Notes under the pieces: generated by a model | Told to the model about the DNA's origin: nothing | Database searches by the model: none | What the model saw: the letters and a program-made list of their open reading frames with translations, nothing else | Program-made: the position numbers and the translations under genes | Part shown: positions 31,908 through 41,187 of the stretch, piece after piece | How the letters are laid out: each line of letters starts with the position of its first letter | Numbering within the stretch: the first letter of the stretch is position 1 | Origin: Candidatus Poseidoniaceae archaeon | GTDB taxonomy: Archaea; Thermoplasmatota; Poseidoniia; Poseidoniales; Poseidoniaceae | Reading direction: 5' to 3' | Assembly: GCA_938075675.1 (NCBI GenBank) | Contig: CALJHE010000003.1 | Location: 1 to 51,737 of the forward strand | Length of the DNA: 51,737 nt

Positions 31908-34172
31908 TTATTGCTTCATTCCGCCGCGGGTTTTCACTGCCACGCCTTTTTGGAACGACTTCATGTCTGCGAGTGTCCCGTTCGATACGCCATGACCGAG
32001 AAGTTCGCCCTTGATGTTGACAATCAGGCATGTTTTGCCGGGTGAAATCCAATCGTCACATGCTTCGATGAAGCCGTGGAATACGTTACGCCCTTGGCGG
32101 ACAAACGGCTCAGCATCGGCATTGACGACGACCCATGGAGGTCCCTTCGACACATGGCTCTCGCTCGAGAAGGTAAATCCTGATGGTGCAGGAATTGTTC
32201 GTGCTGAATGTACTGCGATTGCTCCGCCGTCGGTGAGTGAAAGTCCACCATCGGTCAGACGGGGACTAACAATGTGAGTGCCATCTTTCAGCATGGCGTT
32301 TTTCACTCGGCCAAGACGGTTTACGACACAAGTAGATTCTTCAAGAAGATTGTTCACCCATTGTTGTTCAAGATTAAGCAAGAGTACCATCTTATCAGCA
32401 ACGTGTCGTCGTTGCAAATGTTCCTTCGCCTTCATCCTGTCATCGGGTTCGAGGGTATGCTCACTCGCATCCGAGTCCGTAACGCCGTTGAGAACTCCTG
32501 CTTGGTGAAGAGCAGTCATTGCTCGTGATTGGATGCCATCTCCCAGCAGGTCGACGAGAATGATTTGGCGCCCTTCCATGCCATAGTGCTCCAATTCTTG
32601 TCGAACGAGTAGGGGGTTTGGTCTACGACGCCAAAGCCACTGAGGTCCGTCAACATGGGTGAAAGGGTTGAGGTCTTCCAGCGAGTAAGGCAGTAACCCA
32701 ATCGGCGTTTGAATCATGACTTCAAGACCCGGACAATGGTGCTGCAGTCGAACCATCAAATCGCTCAATCTCTCTCGCCAAGGGCCTGAACTACCATAGG
32801 CCACGAGAACAGCATCACTTCCTTTCGCTTGTAGGCCGTAAGGTTTCCAGTGTGATTGAAGTGCTTTTTTGGCAGCATCAACGTGTGGTCGAACAAGCGT
32901 ATCGTCGCCACCCCATGGTTCTCCGCCTTTGCGTGGAGTCTCTTGTGAATCGACAATCCAGTTCCAAGCACCTTCCCATGTCCCAGCATTTCTATCAAGG
33001 TCGCGAGCCGCATCTCTGTCATCCAGTACCATCTCTTCGAGGAATTGCATGTCGAGCTTGGCGTTGTGTGGACTTGTGGAAAGCCAAAGGAATGCTTCTC
33101 TCAAAGCGGGGTGTTGGTGACTACGTCGTTCAGCAAGTCTCCAAATTGTGCCATCACGGATCGCTTGTTTGCAGCGGTCGAGTTCCGCGAGCGTAACTTC
33201 AAGATTGTACCGTGCCAGATGAGCGGTCATTTCTTTCTTTCCAAGCGAACGTATTTCCGCAGGCGTGTGTCCCGCAACACAAGGCATTCTTTCTGGCCAT
33301 TCAGTGAGCGTCTGTATCTTTTGAGTACCCCAAGGAGTAAGCAATCGACCATCTCGTGCGAAAAGGGCGTATGCTGCTGAATCGAACAGGTCTGCACCAA
33401 GAGCAATTGACATCGGGAAAAGCATTGGATGCCCACAACCGAACATATGTACGGGTCTGTTTGGCGGGAGATGAGGTAGAGAGGCGAGCATGATTTTGGC
33501 GTAGTCTTTGTACATGTGCCGTTCCATCACAGGGACAATTCCCCCGATTGGATGGACTGCGAAGTCAAACCGCCCCATCCCTTGAGCAGATTCTGTCCGT
33601 AGATGTTTGAACAGCCCTCCCTGTATCGGGCCATTGAGCATTGTTGTTCCAGCAGCCTGAATACTGGCCGGTGCTCGCTTGAGAGTTTCTCGAACGCATT
33701 CAGCAACTTGTTCCTCGTTCATGTCCGGGCGTGAAAAAACATCTAACATGGTCGCAATGTCGACGCCAATACTTCGCTGGAACTGAACAATTTCTTCAAC
33801 TCCAACTTCAACATCGCCGTAAATATACGACTGGAAGGTTCCAGAATCCGTCATAACCACGCCGGGGAAATCGAGAAGCGCATGCACACCTTGTTCCGTT
33901 GCTGTCTCCTTGAGGCCTTCGTGTTTCCAAATGATGTATGAATTGGTAATGAGCGCGCCGATGCCGTACCTGTCCCACATTTCACGTGGTTCTATCGTTC
34001 GGATATTTGGATTGATGACTGGAAGCAGTGCCGGTGTTTCCAATATGCCGTGTTGCGTATGCAATCGGCCAAGGCGTCCACGACCATCTCGTGCAGTGAT
34101 TTCAAACAAGCCTTGATCCGCCTCTCTGCAAGGAACGGGGTCTTCGCGTCGGCCTTCGGTCCATGCGCCCAT
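31908..34172 (-). CDS. tgtA: Archaeosine tRNA-guanine transglycosylase lacking zinc ligands
   Basis: A 754-residue archaeal TgtA, which puts preQ0 in place of G15 of tRNA as the first step to archaeosine. The catalytic barrel has VVMTDSGTFQSYIYGDVEV and GADLFDSAAYALFARDG with both active-site Asp residues. The zinc site expected before TPAEI is missing: the family's CxCxxC is replaced by ERMPCVAGH (one Cys, Cys298, out of register), and the ligand His of the H-N-L motif is Tyr322 (RYNLEV). A C1/C2 linker region (DUF5591-like; DAVLVAYGSSGPWRERL) and a C-terminal PUA domain (PPWVVVNADAEPFVRQGRNVF) follow. ATG 34172 is preceded by GGAGG/GAGGG. It follows the NifU-like gene by 55 bases. Confidence 0.92.
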   Translation of the reverse strand: MGAWTEGRREDPVPCREADQGLFEITARDGRGRLGRLHTQHGILETPALLPVINPNIRTIEPREMWDRYGIGALITNSYIIWKHEGLKETATEQGVHALLDFPGVVMTDSGTFQSYIYGDVEVGVEEIVQFQRSIGVDIATMLDVFSRPDMNEEQVAECVRETLKRAPASIQAAGTTMLNGPIQGGLFKHLRTESAQGMGRFDFAVHPIGGIVPVMERHMYKDYAKIMLASLPHLPPNRPVHMFGCGHPMLFPMSIALGADLFDSAAYALFARDGRLLTPWGTQKIQTLTEWPERMPCVAGHTPAEIRSLGKKEMTAHLARYNLEVTLAELDRCKQAIRDGTIWRLAERRSHQHPALREAFLWLSTSPHNAKLDMQFLEEMVLDDRDAARDLDRNAGTWEGAWNWIVDSQETPRKGGEPWGGDDTLVRPHVDAAKKALQSHWKPYGLQAKGSDAVLVAYGSSGPWRERLSDLMVRLQHHCPGLEVMIQTPIGLLPYSLEDLNPFTHVDGPQWLWRRRPNPLLVRQELEHYGMEGRQIILVDLLGDGIQSRAMTALHQAGVLNGVTDSDASEHTLEPDDRMKAKEHLQRRHVADKMVLLLNLEQQWVNNLLEESTCVVNRLGRVKNAMLKDGTHIVSPRLTDGGLSLTDGGAIAVHSARTIPAPSGFTFSSESHVSKGPPWVVVNADAEPFVRQGRNVFHGFIEACDDWISPGKTCLIVNIKGELLGHGVSNGTLADMKSFQKGVAVKTRGGMKQ

Positions 34173-34227
34173 ACAGCAACCCTCTCCTCCGTGTGTTTCA
34201 ATCCATCCATCAAAACGAAAGGAAAAA

Positions 34228-34692
34228 TCAAACAAATTCGACAGCACCATGTGCCAGAATGAATTCTCTGCCAAGTTCATCGAACGTGTCGAGTAGGGCA
34301 GAAGAGAAACGAATGCGAGATATTTCATCATCACCTTCGAGGTCTGTTTTCACTCCTTCCAGAGTGCCTGGGGCTGCGCCACACGACAGACAAGCTCCGG
34401 TAAGATCCAACACAAGGTCCAGTTGAGTGCCGTCATCTTCCGCCCAGTCAAGAGAGGTGACAGCAATACCGCCGCCGTGGCCATCAAGTGCTGCCCGAAC
34501 ATCTCCAAGGCGAGACAGAAGAGCGGGTACGAACTCATTTCCTCCGATGAAATTGAGGAGTGGTGTTGTCCGCAGGCGTTCTTCTACAACAGGGTCGGTC
34601 ATCTCATCAATGCGACGGCTGGCTTCCGCTGACATCGCTGCTTTGGCTTCGGCTGCGTATCTGGCCACCAAATCGTCGTCGGTCATGTTCAA
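34228..34692 (-). CDS. NifU C-terminal-domain (Nfu-like) iron-sulfur scaffold
   Basis: A 154-residue protein. An N-terminal helical part of about 60 residues is followed by a NifU/Nfu domain: LGDVRAALDGHGGGIAV, strands LDLVLDLTGAC, and CLSC (Cys101, Cys104), the CxxC that holds a bridging Fe-S cluster in Nfu carriers. The usual DGGD is HGGG here. Nfu proteins pass clusters to target enzymes. It is divergent from the suf operon, about 110 bases away, so the two could be controlled together. It precedes tgtA on the same strand. Confidence 0.83.
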   Translation of the reverse strand: MNMTDDDLVARYAAEAKAAMSAEASRRIDEMTDPVVEERLRTTPLLNFIGGNEFVPALLSRLGDVRAALDGHGGGIAVTSLDWAEDDGTQLDLVLDLTGACLSCGAAPGTLEGVKTDLEGDDEISRIRFSSALLDTFDELGREFILAHGAVEFV

Positions 34693-34790
34693 GCCTCTCC
34701 TCCCTTCTTCTTCAACTATGGCTTAACCTGGTATCATCGCAGTGACCGGTATCTGAGGTGATTACACCACTTGATAAAGGAGTTCTGCGA

Positions 34791-34801
34791 GGAGGGTACA
34801 G
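34791..34801 (+). promoter_or_regulatory. Ribosome binding site of sufC
   Basis: GGAGGG at 34791-34796 lies 6 bases before GTG 34802 and 12 before ATG 34808. Its spacing favours the GTG start of sufC, though the GGTGAGG just before the ATG could serve that codon. The site supports SD-led translation of the suf operon. Confidence 0.45.
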
Positions 34802-35554
34802 GTGAGGATGTTGTCGGATGAAATCTTACGAGTTGAAAATCTCTATGTCAGCGTCGAAGGAACTCCTATTCTCAAGGGTCTAAGCCTTACGATTCACCGC
34901 GGTGAAATCCATGCCATCATGGGTCGAAACGGTGCAGGAAAATCGACTCTCGCTAATGTGGTAATGGGTCACCCAGCCTATGAAATTACATCTGGCAACA
35001 TCTTTTACAAAGGCGAGCCACTTGAAGATCTCGAAGTTTTCCAGCGTGCAAGAGCGGGAATGTTCCTCTCTTTCCAGTACCCTGCGGTTATACCTGGTGT
35101 ACAAGTCGGTACTTTCCTGAAGAAGTCCGTGGCTTCGGTCCGCGACGATCCCCCCAAGGGTCGTGCATTTCGTAAAGAACTCACTGCGGCCATGGAGAAA
35201 TTGTCAATGGACAAGAGTTTCCTCTCACGATATGTGAACGATGGATTCAGTGGTGGAGAAAAGAAGCGCCTAGAAATCCTTCAGATGCTGCTGCTCCAGC
35301 CACATCTGGCTCTGCTCGATGAGACCGATTCTGGACTTGATATTGATGCTCTCCGCATTGTGGCTCAAGGAATCAATGAAGTTGCTGCAGACTCTGCTTG
35401 CCTCATCATTACTCACTACCAACGCTTGCTTGACTTGGTCAAGCCGCACTATGTTCATGCAATGATGGACGGTGCTATCGTTCGAACCGGTGGCCCCGAG
35501 TTGGCCCTCGAACTTGAGGACCGAGGATACGATTGGCTTGAGGTCACTGCTTGA
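34802..35554 (+). CDS. sufC: Fe-S cluster assembly ATPase SufC
   Basis: A 250-residue ABC-type ATPase that drives the SufBCD scaffold. Motifs are Walker A MGRNGAGKST, the SufC-type Q-loop FLSFQYPAVIPGV, signature GFSGGEKKRLEILQMLLL, Walker B ALLDETDSGLDIDAL (SufC has E-T-D where transporters have E-P) and ACLIITHYQRLL with the switch His. These are specific to SufC. It is first in a six-gene operon, with SufB starting 9 bases later. GTG 34802 or ATG 34808 could start the protein. Confidence 0.97.
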   Translation: MRMLSDEILRVENLYVSVEGTPILKGLSLTIHRGEIHAIMGRNGAGKSTLANVVMGHPAYEITSGNIFYKGEPLEDLEVFQRARAGMFLSFQYPAVIPGVQVGTFLKKSVASVRDDPPKGRAFRKELTAAMEKLSMDKSFLSRYVNDGFSGGEKKRLEILQMLLLQPHLALLDETDSGLDIDALRIVAQGINEVAADSACLIITHYQRLLDLVKPHYVHAMMDGAIVRTGGPELALELEDRGYDWLEVTA

Positions 35555-35563
35555 GGTGTTACT

Positions 35564-36970
35564 ATGTCGGATGATGCACAAGAAATTATTGGAGACTACA
35601 AGTACGGATTTCACGATCCGGAGAACTCAACCATTCGTTTCGATAAGGGACTCTCCGAGCAGGTTGTACGCGACATCTCCGAATTGAAAAACGAGCCACA
35701 ATGGATGACTGACATTCGTGTCAAAGCCTATCGGCACTTCGTCGAACGTGTTATGCCAGAATGGGGTAACTGTTCTTTGCTCAACATGATTGATTTCGAG
35801 AACGTCACTTATTTCCTGCGTTCCTCGAACAAAACCGAGAAATCATGGGATGATGTTCCTGATGACATCAAAAACACATTCGATCGACTTGGCATTCCTG
35901 AAGCCGAGCAAAAATGGCTCGGTGGCGTAACCGCTCAGTATGAATCCGAAGCGGTTTACCATTCGATTCGTGAGGACCTTGAGGAACAGGGAGTTATATT
36001 CCTCGACATGGACTCGGGTCTCAAACAGTACCCGGAGATTGTCAAGAAGTACTTCGGAACGGTCATCCCCCACAGCGATAACAAATTCTCTGCTCTCAAC
36101 ACTGCAGTATGGTCTGGCGGTTCGTTCCTCTACATCCCCAAGGGTGTTCATGTTGAAATGCCTGTTCAAGCCTACTTCCGCATCAATGCCAAAAACATGG
36201 GTCAGTTCGAACGCACCCTCATCATCGCCGATGAAGGAAGTTCTGTGCACTATGTCGAGGGATGTACTGCGCCGAGTTATTCAACCGACTCCCTGCATTC
36301 TGCGGTCGTCGAACTTATCGCAATGGATGGTGCCAAAATCCGCTATTCAACGGTTCAAAACTGGTCAAGCAATGTCTACAACCTGGTGACCAAGAGAGCG
36401 GTAGCTCACCGTAACGCAACCGTCGAATGGGTTGATGGTAACATCGGTTCAAAGTTGACAATGAAGTATCCATCTGTATTGCTCAAAGGCGAAGGTGCAC
36501 ACGCTGAAGTCATCTCAGTTGCTTACGCAGGCAAGGGTCAGCATCAAGACACTGGTGCCAAAGTTCACCATTTAGCGCCCAATACAACCTCGAACATTCT
36601 TTCCAAGTCTATCTCGAAAGGCGGGGGTCGCTCCTCTTACCGTGGTCTTCTCCAAGTTACACCAAAGTCGACTGGATGCCGCTCAAAGGTTGTTTGTGAT
36701 GCATTGATTCTGGATGAAGATTCACGCTCGGATACATACCCCACAATGGAAATTGGAAATTCGACTGCGGACCTTGAACACGAAGCAAGCGTTTCGAAAG
36801 TATCCAATGACCAACTGTTCTATCTCATGAGCCGTGGATTCAGTGAGGAGGAAGCAATGGGACTCATTGTCAACGGGTTCTTTGAACCGTTCACCCGTGA
36901 ACTGCCAATGGAATATGCCGTAGAACTGAACAAACTCCTTGAGTTGGAAATGGAGGGTTCGATTGGATGA
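35564..36970 (+). CDS. sufB: Fe-S cluster assembly scaffold SufB
   Basis: A 468-residue SufB. The family pattern is complete: [11 protein letters not shown] and [11 protein letters not shown] at the start, [20 protein letters not shown], the [34 protein letters not shown] core, [15 protein letters not shown] with the conserved Cys, and the beta-helix end [22 protein letters not shown] with [26 protein letters not shown]. SufB builds new clusters together with SufC and SufD. The length is close to the bacterial norm. Its stop overlaps the sufD start. Confidence 0.97.
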   Translation: MSDDAQEIIGDYKYGFHDPENSTIRFDKGLSEQVVRDISELKNEPQWMTDIRVKAYRHFVERVMPEWGNCSLLNMIDFENVTYFLRSSNKTEKSWDDVPDDIKNTFDRLGIPEAEQKWLGGVTAQYESEAVYHSIREDLEEQGVIFLDMDSGLKQYPEIVKKYFGTVIPHSDNKFSALNTAVWSGGSFLYIPKGVHVEMPVQAYFRINAKNMGQFERTLIIADEGSSVHYVEGCTAPSYSTDSLHSAVVELIAMDGAKIRYSTVQNWSSNVYNLVTKRAVAHRNATVEWVDGNIGSKLTMKYPSVLLKGEGAHAEVISVAYAGKGQHQDTGAKVHHLAPNTTSNILSKSISKGGGRSSYRGLLQVTPKSTGCRSKVVCDALILDEDSRSDTYPTMEIGNSTADLEHEASVSKVSNDQLFYLMSRGFSEEEAMGLIVNGFFEPFTRELPMEYAVELNKLLELEMEGSIG

Positions 36971-38007
36971 TGTACCATCAAATGCCAATTCCCTCCCGAT
37001 CTGAACATCTTTGGCGCTACACACCTTGGCCTCGGATTCACCCATCAAAGCCTGATACTGTGCCCAAGGCTGACGAAGTGATTTTTAGCATCAACGGGCC
37101 TCAAGAATTGACTGCAGAACCTCACTCGCAGAAACCTCAGGGCGACATTGCTCGGGCCTTCCTTCAAGCAGCCGGAGGCTCCTCATCACGGATTCGCCTC
37201 AACGACGAAATGGAGGCTGTTCACATCAACGCACGAGCCTCAGGCCATGTGTCAGTTGGGCATCTCCATCTCGAGGTAAAGGGCTCTGCAGTGGTGTTCC
37301 TACACATCTCTGGCGAACCGGAATGGGTTGGACTTCATATTACGGGAACCATTCACCCAAATTCGCATCTTGCATTTGGCTTCATCAACGAACTCGATTC
37401 CAACACGAAGTTTCTCCGATGTGAGGACTGGGGGTTGGAGCGCGATTCATCGCTTGAACACGCCTCGCTTTCTGTGGGCGGATTCCGTTGTAAATCAGAT
37501 TTGAGAACCTCACTCAACGGCACTGGTTCATCTATTCGCCAATCAATCACGGTAAATGCTGATGGCTCACGTCATGATGACGAGCATGTTGAAATCCACC
37601 ATCACCACGGCCACACTCAATCGGATTTGGTAATGAATTCCGCTTGCGGTGGAAGCAGCCACTTCATTGGAACTGGTTTATTGACGATTGCTGAAGGGGC
37701 GAACAAGTCCAATGCATCTCAAGTGTTCCGTAATCTCCTTCTTTCACCAAATGCACGTGCTGAAGCAATACCTGAACTTGAGGTCTTGGCTGATGATGTG
37801 TCTGCTGCTCACGGTGCTGCCAGTGCGCCTGTTGACAACAACCAACTGCACTATCTTATGTCTCGAGGCTTGGACCCTCAAGAAGCAGAATCGGTTATCG
37901 TGAATGGATTCCTTTACGATGCTTTTTCAAACCTTACAAACAAAGAATTGCTTGAGGAAATGCGAACACGGCTCACAGTACATCTCGAATGTGAACTCAA
38001 AAGGTGA
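36967..38007 (+). CDS. sufD: Fe-S cluster assembly protein SufD
   Basis: A 346-residue SufD, the SufB-like partner. The N-terminal part is short and diverged ([18 protein letters not shown]). The beta-helix end is clear: [38 protein letters not shown], then [47 protein letters not shown], which carries the conserved His that binds iron at the SufB-SufD interface, and [11 protein letters not shown]. It starts inside the sufB stop (ATGATG) and its own stop overlaps sufS, so subunit output is coupled. Confidence 0.95.
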   Translation: MMYHQMPIPSRSEHLWRYTPWPRIHPSKPDTVPKADEVIFSINGPQELTAEPHSQKPQGDIARAFLQAAGGSSSRIRLNDEMEAVHINARASGHVSVGHLHLEVKGSAVVFLHISGEPEWVGLHITGTIHPNSHLAFGFINELDSNTKFLRCEDWGLERDSSLEHASLSVGGFRCKSDLRTSLNGTGSSIRQSITVNADGSRHDDEHVEIHHHHGHTQSDLVMNSACGGSSHFIGTGLLTIAEGANKSNASQVFRNLLLSPNARAEAIPELEVLADDVSAAHGAASAPVDNNQLHYLMSRGLDPQEAESVIVNGFLYDAFSNLTNKELLEEMRTRLTVHLECELKR

Positions 38008-39206
38008 TGTTTGTGGCGCTACGTGATGATTTTCCAATACTCAAAAGAGAGGTCAACGGTTATCCGCTGATTTATTTGGATAATGCTGCAACAACTCAGA
38101 AGCCACAGGTTGTTCTCGATGCAATGAACGAATACTACACCTCCTCAAACTCCAATGTTCACCGGGCAGTTCACACTCTTGCAGGTGAAGCAACAGAAGG
38201 CTACGAATCCTGTCGCAGCCAACTCAAGGAATGGTTCAATGCAGAACGAGCAGTAATCACCAGCGGAACAACAGAAGCGATTAATTTGGTCGCTCATGCT
38301 TGGGGTCGTGCGAATTTGAGCGAGGGTGACGCAATCGTATTGACCGAAATGGAGCATCATTCGGATATTGTTCCTTGGCAGATGCTTGCCGAAGAACGAG
38401 GCATTGAGTTGAGGTATGTCCCCGTGCTGGAAGATTTCACACTCGATATGGAAGTCTATGCTGCTTCATTGGAAAATGCAAAGTTGGTCTGTGTGGTTCA
38501 CACATCCAATGTACTTGGTGTTCGAAACCCACTCGAAGCAATCACCGAACTTGCTCACTCCAACGGTGCGTTGGTGTTGATTGACGCTGCTCAAGGCGTT
38601 CCCCATGAGCGCATTGATTTCCAACAATCAGATGCAGACTTCATGGCTTTTTCAGCCCACAAAATGTGTGGCCCGACCGGAATTGGTGCTCTTTTGGTTC
38701 GTCCTGAAGTGTTTGAGACGATGCAACCGTTCATGGGTGGTGGCGACATGATTGAAACGGTTACAATCAACGGCTCTACCTACCAAACAAACGAACACAA
38801 GTTTGAGGCCGGCACGCCGAGAATTGCTGAAGCAATCGGTTGGTGCGCTGCATTTGAATGGATGTCTAAGCTTGACCTTCGTAAGGAGCACCAGCGCCTC
38901 ATTGGCATCGCTCAATGGGTCGCCAGTGAGTTGCGCTCACTGGGCATTTCAGTCTATGGGCGACATGATGCTGCTGACAGTGCCGTTGTTTCGTTCCTGC
39001 ACCCTTCAATTCAAAGCGAAGACTTGGCACATCTGCTTGATGCAAGAGGTATTGCCGTTCGAACTGGTCATCACTGTGCTCAACCACTTTTGCATCGACT
39101 CGGAATTTCAGGAACTGTTCGTGCTTCTTTTTACCTCTACAATACCATGGATGAAGCAGAAAAATTCATCGAGCAACTGAAATACATCACGGAGCGATTT
39201 GGATGA
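38004..39206 (+). CDS. sufS: Cysteine desulfurase SufS
   Basis: A 400-residue group II cysteine desulfurase that takes sulfur from cysteine and hands it to SufE. Seen are YLDNAATTQKPQ, the TSGTTEAINLVAHAW cofactor loop, EMEHHSDIVPWQ with the His stacking on PLP, LIDAAQGVPH with the cofactor Asp, PLP Lys220 in FSAHKMCGPTGIG, and active Cys358 in VRTGHHCAQPLLHRLG, the R-x-G-H-H-C-A-x-P signature of SufS/CsdA. It starts in the sufD stop and ends overlapping the sufE start by 4 bases. Confidence 0.97.
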   Translation: MMFVALRDDFPILKREVNGYPLIYLDNAATTQKPQVVLDAMNEYYTSSNSNVHRAVHTLAGEATEGYESCRSQLKEWFNAERAVITSGTTEAINLVAHAWGRANLSEGDAIVLTEMEHHSDIVPWQMLAEERGIELRYVPVLEDFTLDMEVYAASLENAKLVCVVHTSNVLGVRNPLEAITELAHSNGALVLIDAAQGVPHERIDFQQSDADFMAFSAHKMCGPTGIGALLVRPEVFETMQPFMGGGDMIETVTINGSTYQTNEHKFEAGTPRIAEAIGWCAAFEWMSKLDLRKEHQRLIGIAQWVASELRSLGISVYGRHDAADSAVVSFLHPSIQSEDLAHLLDARGIAVRTGHHCAQPLLHRLGISGTVRASFYLYNTMDEAEKFIEQLKYITERFG

Positions 39207-39613
39207 CTTACCCTCAAGAACTCGCTGAGTTGATTGAAGAGTTCCAGGATATTGATGACAAAATGGAACGTTTGGAAATGGTTTTCGATATGGCTGATGA
39301 AGTCATTCCGTTCCCTCCAGAACATTGGACACAAACCACAAAGGTACAAGGTTGCCAATCTGAAGCACATGTGAAAGTCGAACTACAAGATGGAAAGATC
39401 TTGCTGCTATCTGGAGCAGATGCCAAACTCGTCCAAGGTTTGATGGGGATTTTATCCATTGCCATAAATGGAAGCGCACCGGCACAAGCCCTCCTTCTTT
39501 CGCCAAACTTTGCCGAAGAGATGGGCATTCTCAATTCACTCTCTCCGAGCCGTTCCAACGGCTTCCGAAACATGTTCGACAAGGTCATGAAGGAGATTCG
39601 TATTCTCGAATGA
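39203..39613 (+). CDS. sufE: Cysteine desulfuration protein SufE
   Basis: A 136-residue SufE, which accepts persulfide sulfur from SufS and passes it to SufB. The opening ELIEEFQDIDDKMERLEMVFDMADEV and the active loop VQGCQSEAHVKVE with Cys51 are diagnostic, followed by a strand of GDAKL-like sequence (SGADAKLVQGLMGILSI) and FAEEMGILNSLSPSRSNGFRNM. The presence of SufE together with group II SufS shows that the bacterial-style sulfur relay is complete here. It overlaps sufS by 4 bases; the DUF59 gene follows 9 bases later. Confidence 0.96.
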   Translation: MTYPQELAELIEEFQDIDDKMERLEMVFDMADEVIPFPPEHWTQTTKVQGCQSEAHVKVELQDGKILLLSGADAKLVQGLMGILSIAINGSAPAQALLLSPNFAEEMGILNSLSPSRSNGFRNMFDKVMKEIRILE

Positions 39614-39622
39614 GGTGGATGA

Positions 39623-39940
39623 ATGGTAGAAAAGCAAGACGTGATGACAAAATTAGACGAAGTCGAAGATCCGGAATTGGAACTTTCCATTGTCGAGTTA
39701 GGGCTGGTTTATGATGTCCGTTTTGAAGAGAAACCTGAAGGCCTTCATGCAGAGGTTGACTTGACTTTGACCTCGCCCGGTTGTCCGGCAGCTCCCGAAA
39801 TAATGGCTGCGGCTCACCGTGCTGCACTGCTCACTGAAGGACTTGATTCTGTTCACATCAATTTGGTTTGGACTCCCCGATGGGATCCTAAAATACACGC
39901 TACAGAAGATGCAAGAATGGATATGGGCATCTGGGATTGA
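39623..39940 (+). CDS. DUF59/MIP18-family Fe-S assembly factor (SufT-like)
   Basis: A 105-residue protein of the MIP18 (DUF59, PaaD-like) family. VEDPELELSIVELGLVYDV is the family's D-P-E-x-x-x-x-I-x-x-L-G-L-V signature, and LTLTSPGCPAAPEI contains the conserved Cys54. Members help late steps of iron-sulfur cluster maturation or transfer to targets. As the last gene of the suf operon it is best called SufT-like. The frame ends at 39940, and the DRG gene on the other strand ends on the next base, so the two genes meet tail to tail with no gap. Confidence 0.9.
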   Translation: MVEKQDVMTKLDEVEDPELELSIVELGLVYDVRFEEKPEGLHAEVDLTLTSPGCPAAPEIMAAAHRAALLTEGLDSVHINLVWTPRWDPKIHATEDARMDMGIWD

Positions 39941-41056
39941 TTATCTTCGTACAACGATGGTTAGGACATCGCCGTCCTTGAGTAAATGGTCGAGACCGAC
40001 ACGTTGCCAGTCGAATTTTGCACTTGGTCCTTTGACGCGGGCATAACGGAATTTCCTCACGAAGTCACGGTGCAGTTTGTTGCATATGTGTTGGACGGTC
40101 GAGTCGTCTTTGACGATCAATGGCTCTTCCATGTCGGCTTCTTGGCCCTGTGGTTTGAGAAATACCCGCATGAAACCCAAGTTGTCGTAGATGAAATCTT
40201 TGAGTTCATCCAATCCGATATCCTTGAAAGCAGAAATTCGCATTACAGGCCAGTTCTCAGGCAATGCCTTTCGTGAACGAACCAGGTCTTCTTCGGTCGC
40301 GATATCGATTTTGTTAATGGCGATGACTGCTTTTTCATAAATCCGGTTTTCAGCAAGACAATCGACAATTTGTTCAGCAGTCGTATCGTTACGTAGAGTG
40401 ACGATAGCGGATGTGTAGCCGAATGAGCGGATGATATCGCTCATCTCTTCATGGGAAAGATGGGTTTGCTCTACCGTCGTTCGAACGTCGATTCCACCAC
40501 GCTCTGTACGCTTGATGAACACCGGTGGCTTGGTCTCATTCAGTCTCAATCCTGCATTGTGAAGTTCTCTGTGAAGGACGTTAAAGTGAGCGTCTTGGAA
40601 CGGGTCGACGATGTACAACACCATGTCGGCGCTGCGAATGACGTTGAGAATTTCACGGCCTCGACCTTTGCCTTCTGCAGCACCTTTGATGAGTCCGGGT
40701 AAATCCAGAATCTGGATTTTTGCTCCACGGTGTTCCATGACACCCGGGATACATGTGAGGGTCGTAAAGGCGTAACCGGCTGCCTCTGAGTGTGCATCGG
40801 TGACTTTTGAGATGAGCGTGGATTTTCCAACGGATGGGAAACCAACCAGAGCAACGGTTGCGTCACCGGACTTTTTGACTTCAAAACCCTTGCCTCCACC
40901 GCTTGCTTTAGAGTGCGCATGGGCCTTTTCTTCTTTGATTTTTAACTGGGCGATTTTTGCCTTCAGTTTGCCGATGTGAGCGTTGGTTGCCTTGTTCTTT
41001 TGGGTCTTATCAATCTCAGCGCGGATCAATTCGATCTGCTCCTTGATTGTCGCCAT
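39941..41056 (-). CDS. DRG/OBG-family GTP-binding protein with TGS domain
   Basis: A 371-residue GTPase of the archaeal/eukaryotic DRG (developmentally regulated GTP-binding) family. A basic coiled-coil N-terminus (1-50) precedes Walker A GFPSVGKST (72-80), switch I-II region FTTLTCIPGVMEHRGAKIQILDLPG (broken here into FTTLTCIPGV and ILDLPGLIKGAAEGKGRG), the NKID specificity motif, an SAF-like motif, and a C-terminal TGS domain (MRVFLKPQG through DGDVLTIV). DRG proteins bind ribosomes and aid translation under stress. No partner (DFRP) gene is seen nearby. Confidence 0.94.
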   Translation of the reverse strand: MATIKEQIELIRAEIDKTQKNKATNAHIGKLKAKIAQLKIKEEKAHAHSKASGGGKGFEVKKSGDATVALVGFPSVGKSTLISKVTDAHSEAAGYAFTTLTCIPGVMEHRGAKIQILDLPGLIKGAAEGKGRGREILNVIRSADMVLYIVDPFQDAHFNVLHRELHNAGLRLNETKPPVFIKRTERGGIDVRTTVEQTHLSHEEMSDIIRSFGYTSAIVTLRNDTTAEQIVDCLAENRIYEKAVIAINKIDIATEEDLVRSRKALPENWPVMRISAFKDIGLDELKDFIYDNLGFMRVFLKPQGQEADMEEPLIVKDDSTVQHICNKLHRDFVRKFRYARVKGPSAKFDWQRVGLDHLLKDGDVLTIVVRR

Positions 41057-41187
41057 AACAAAGCCTCTGCTTCCATCGGAGCAATCGTTCTTCTTGAATG
41101 CTCTTCTCAGCCTTCGGTGGATAATTGCGTTTCAAATCATCTCCCTTCGGCCGATGACATCAAACGAGACGGCGTTTTGGATTCACT

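Noticed and set aside
31908-34172. Assignment as ArcS (TgtA2) instead of TgtA
   Set aside because: Both catalytic Asp motifs of TgtA are present, and I do not see the P-C...K-P-Y element expected of ArcS.
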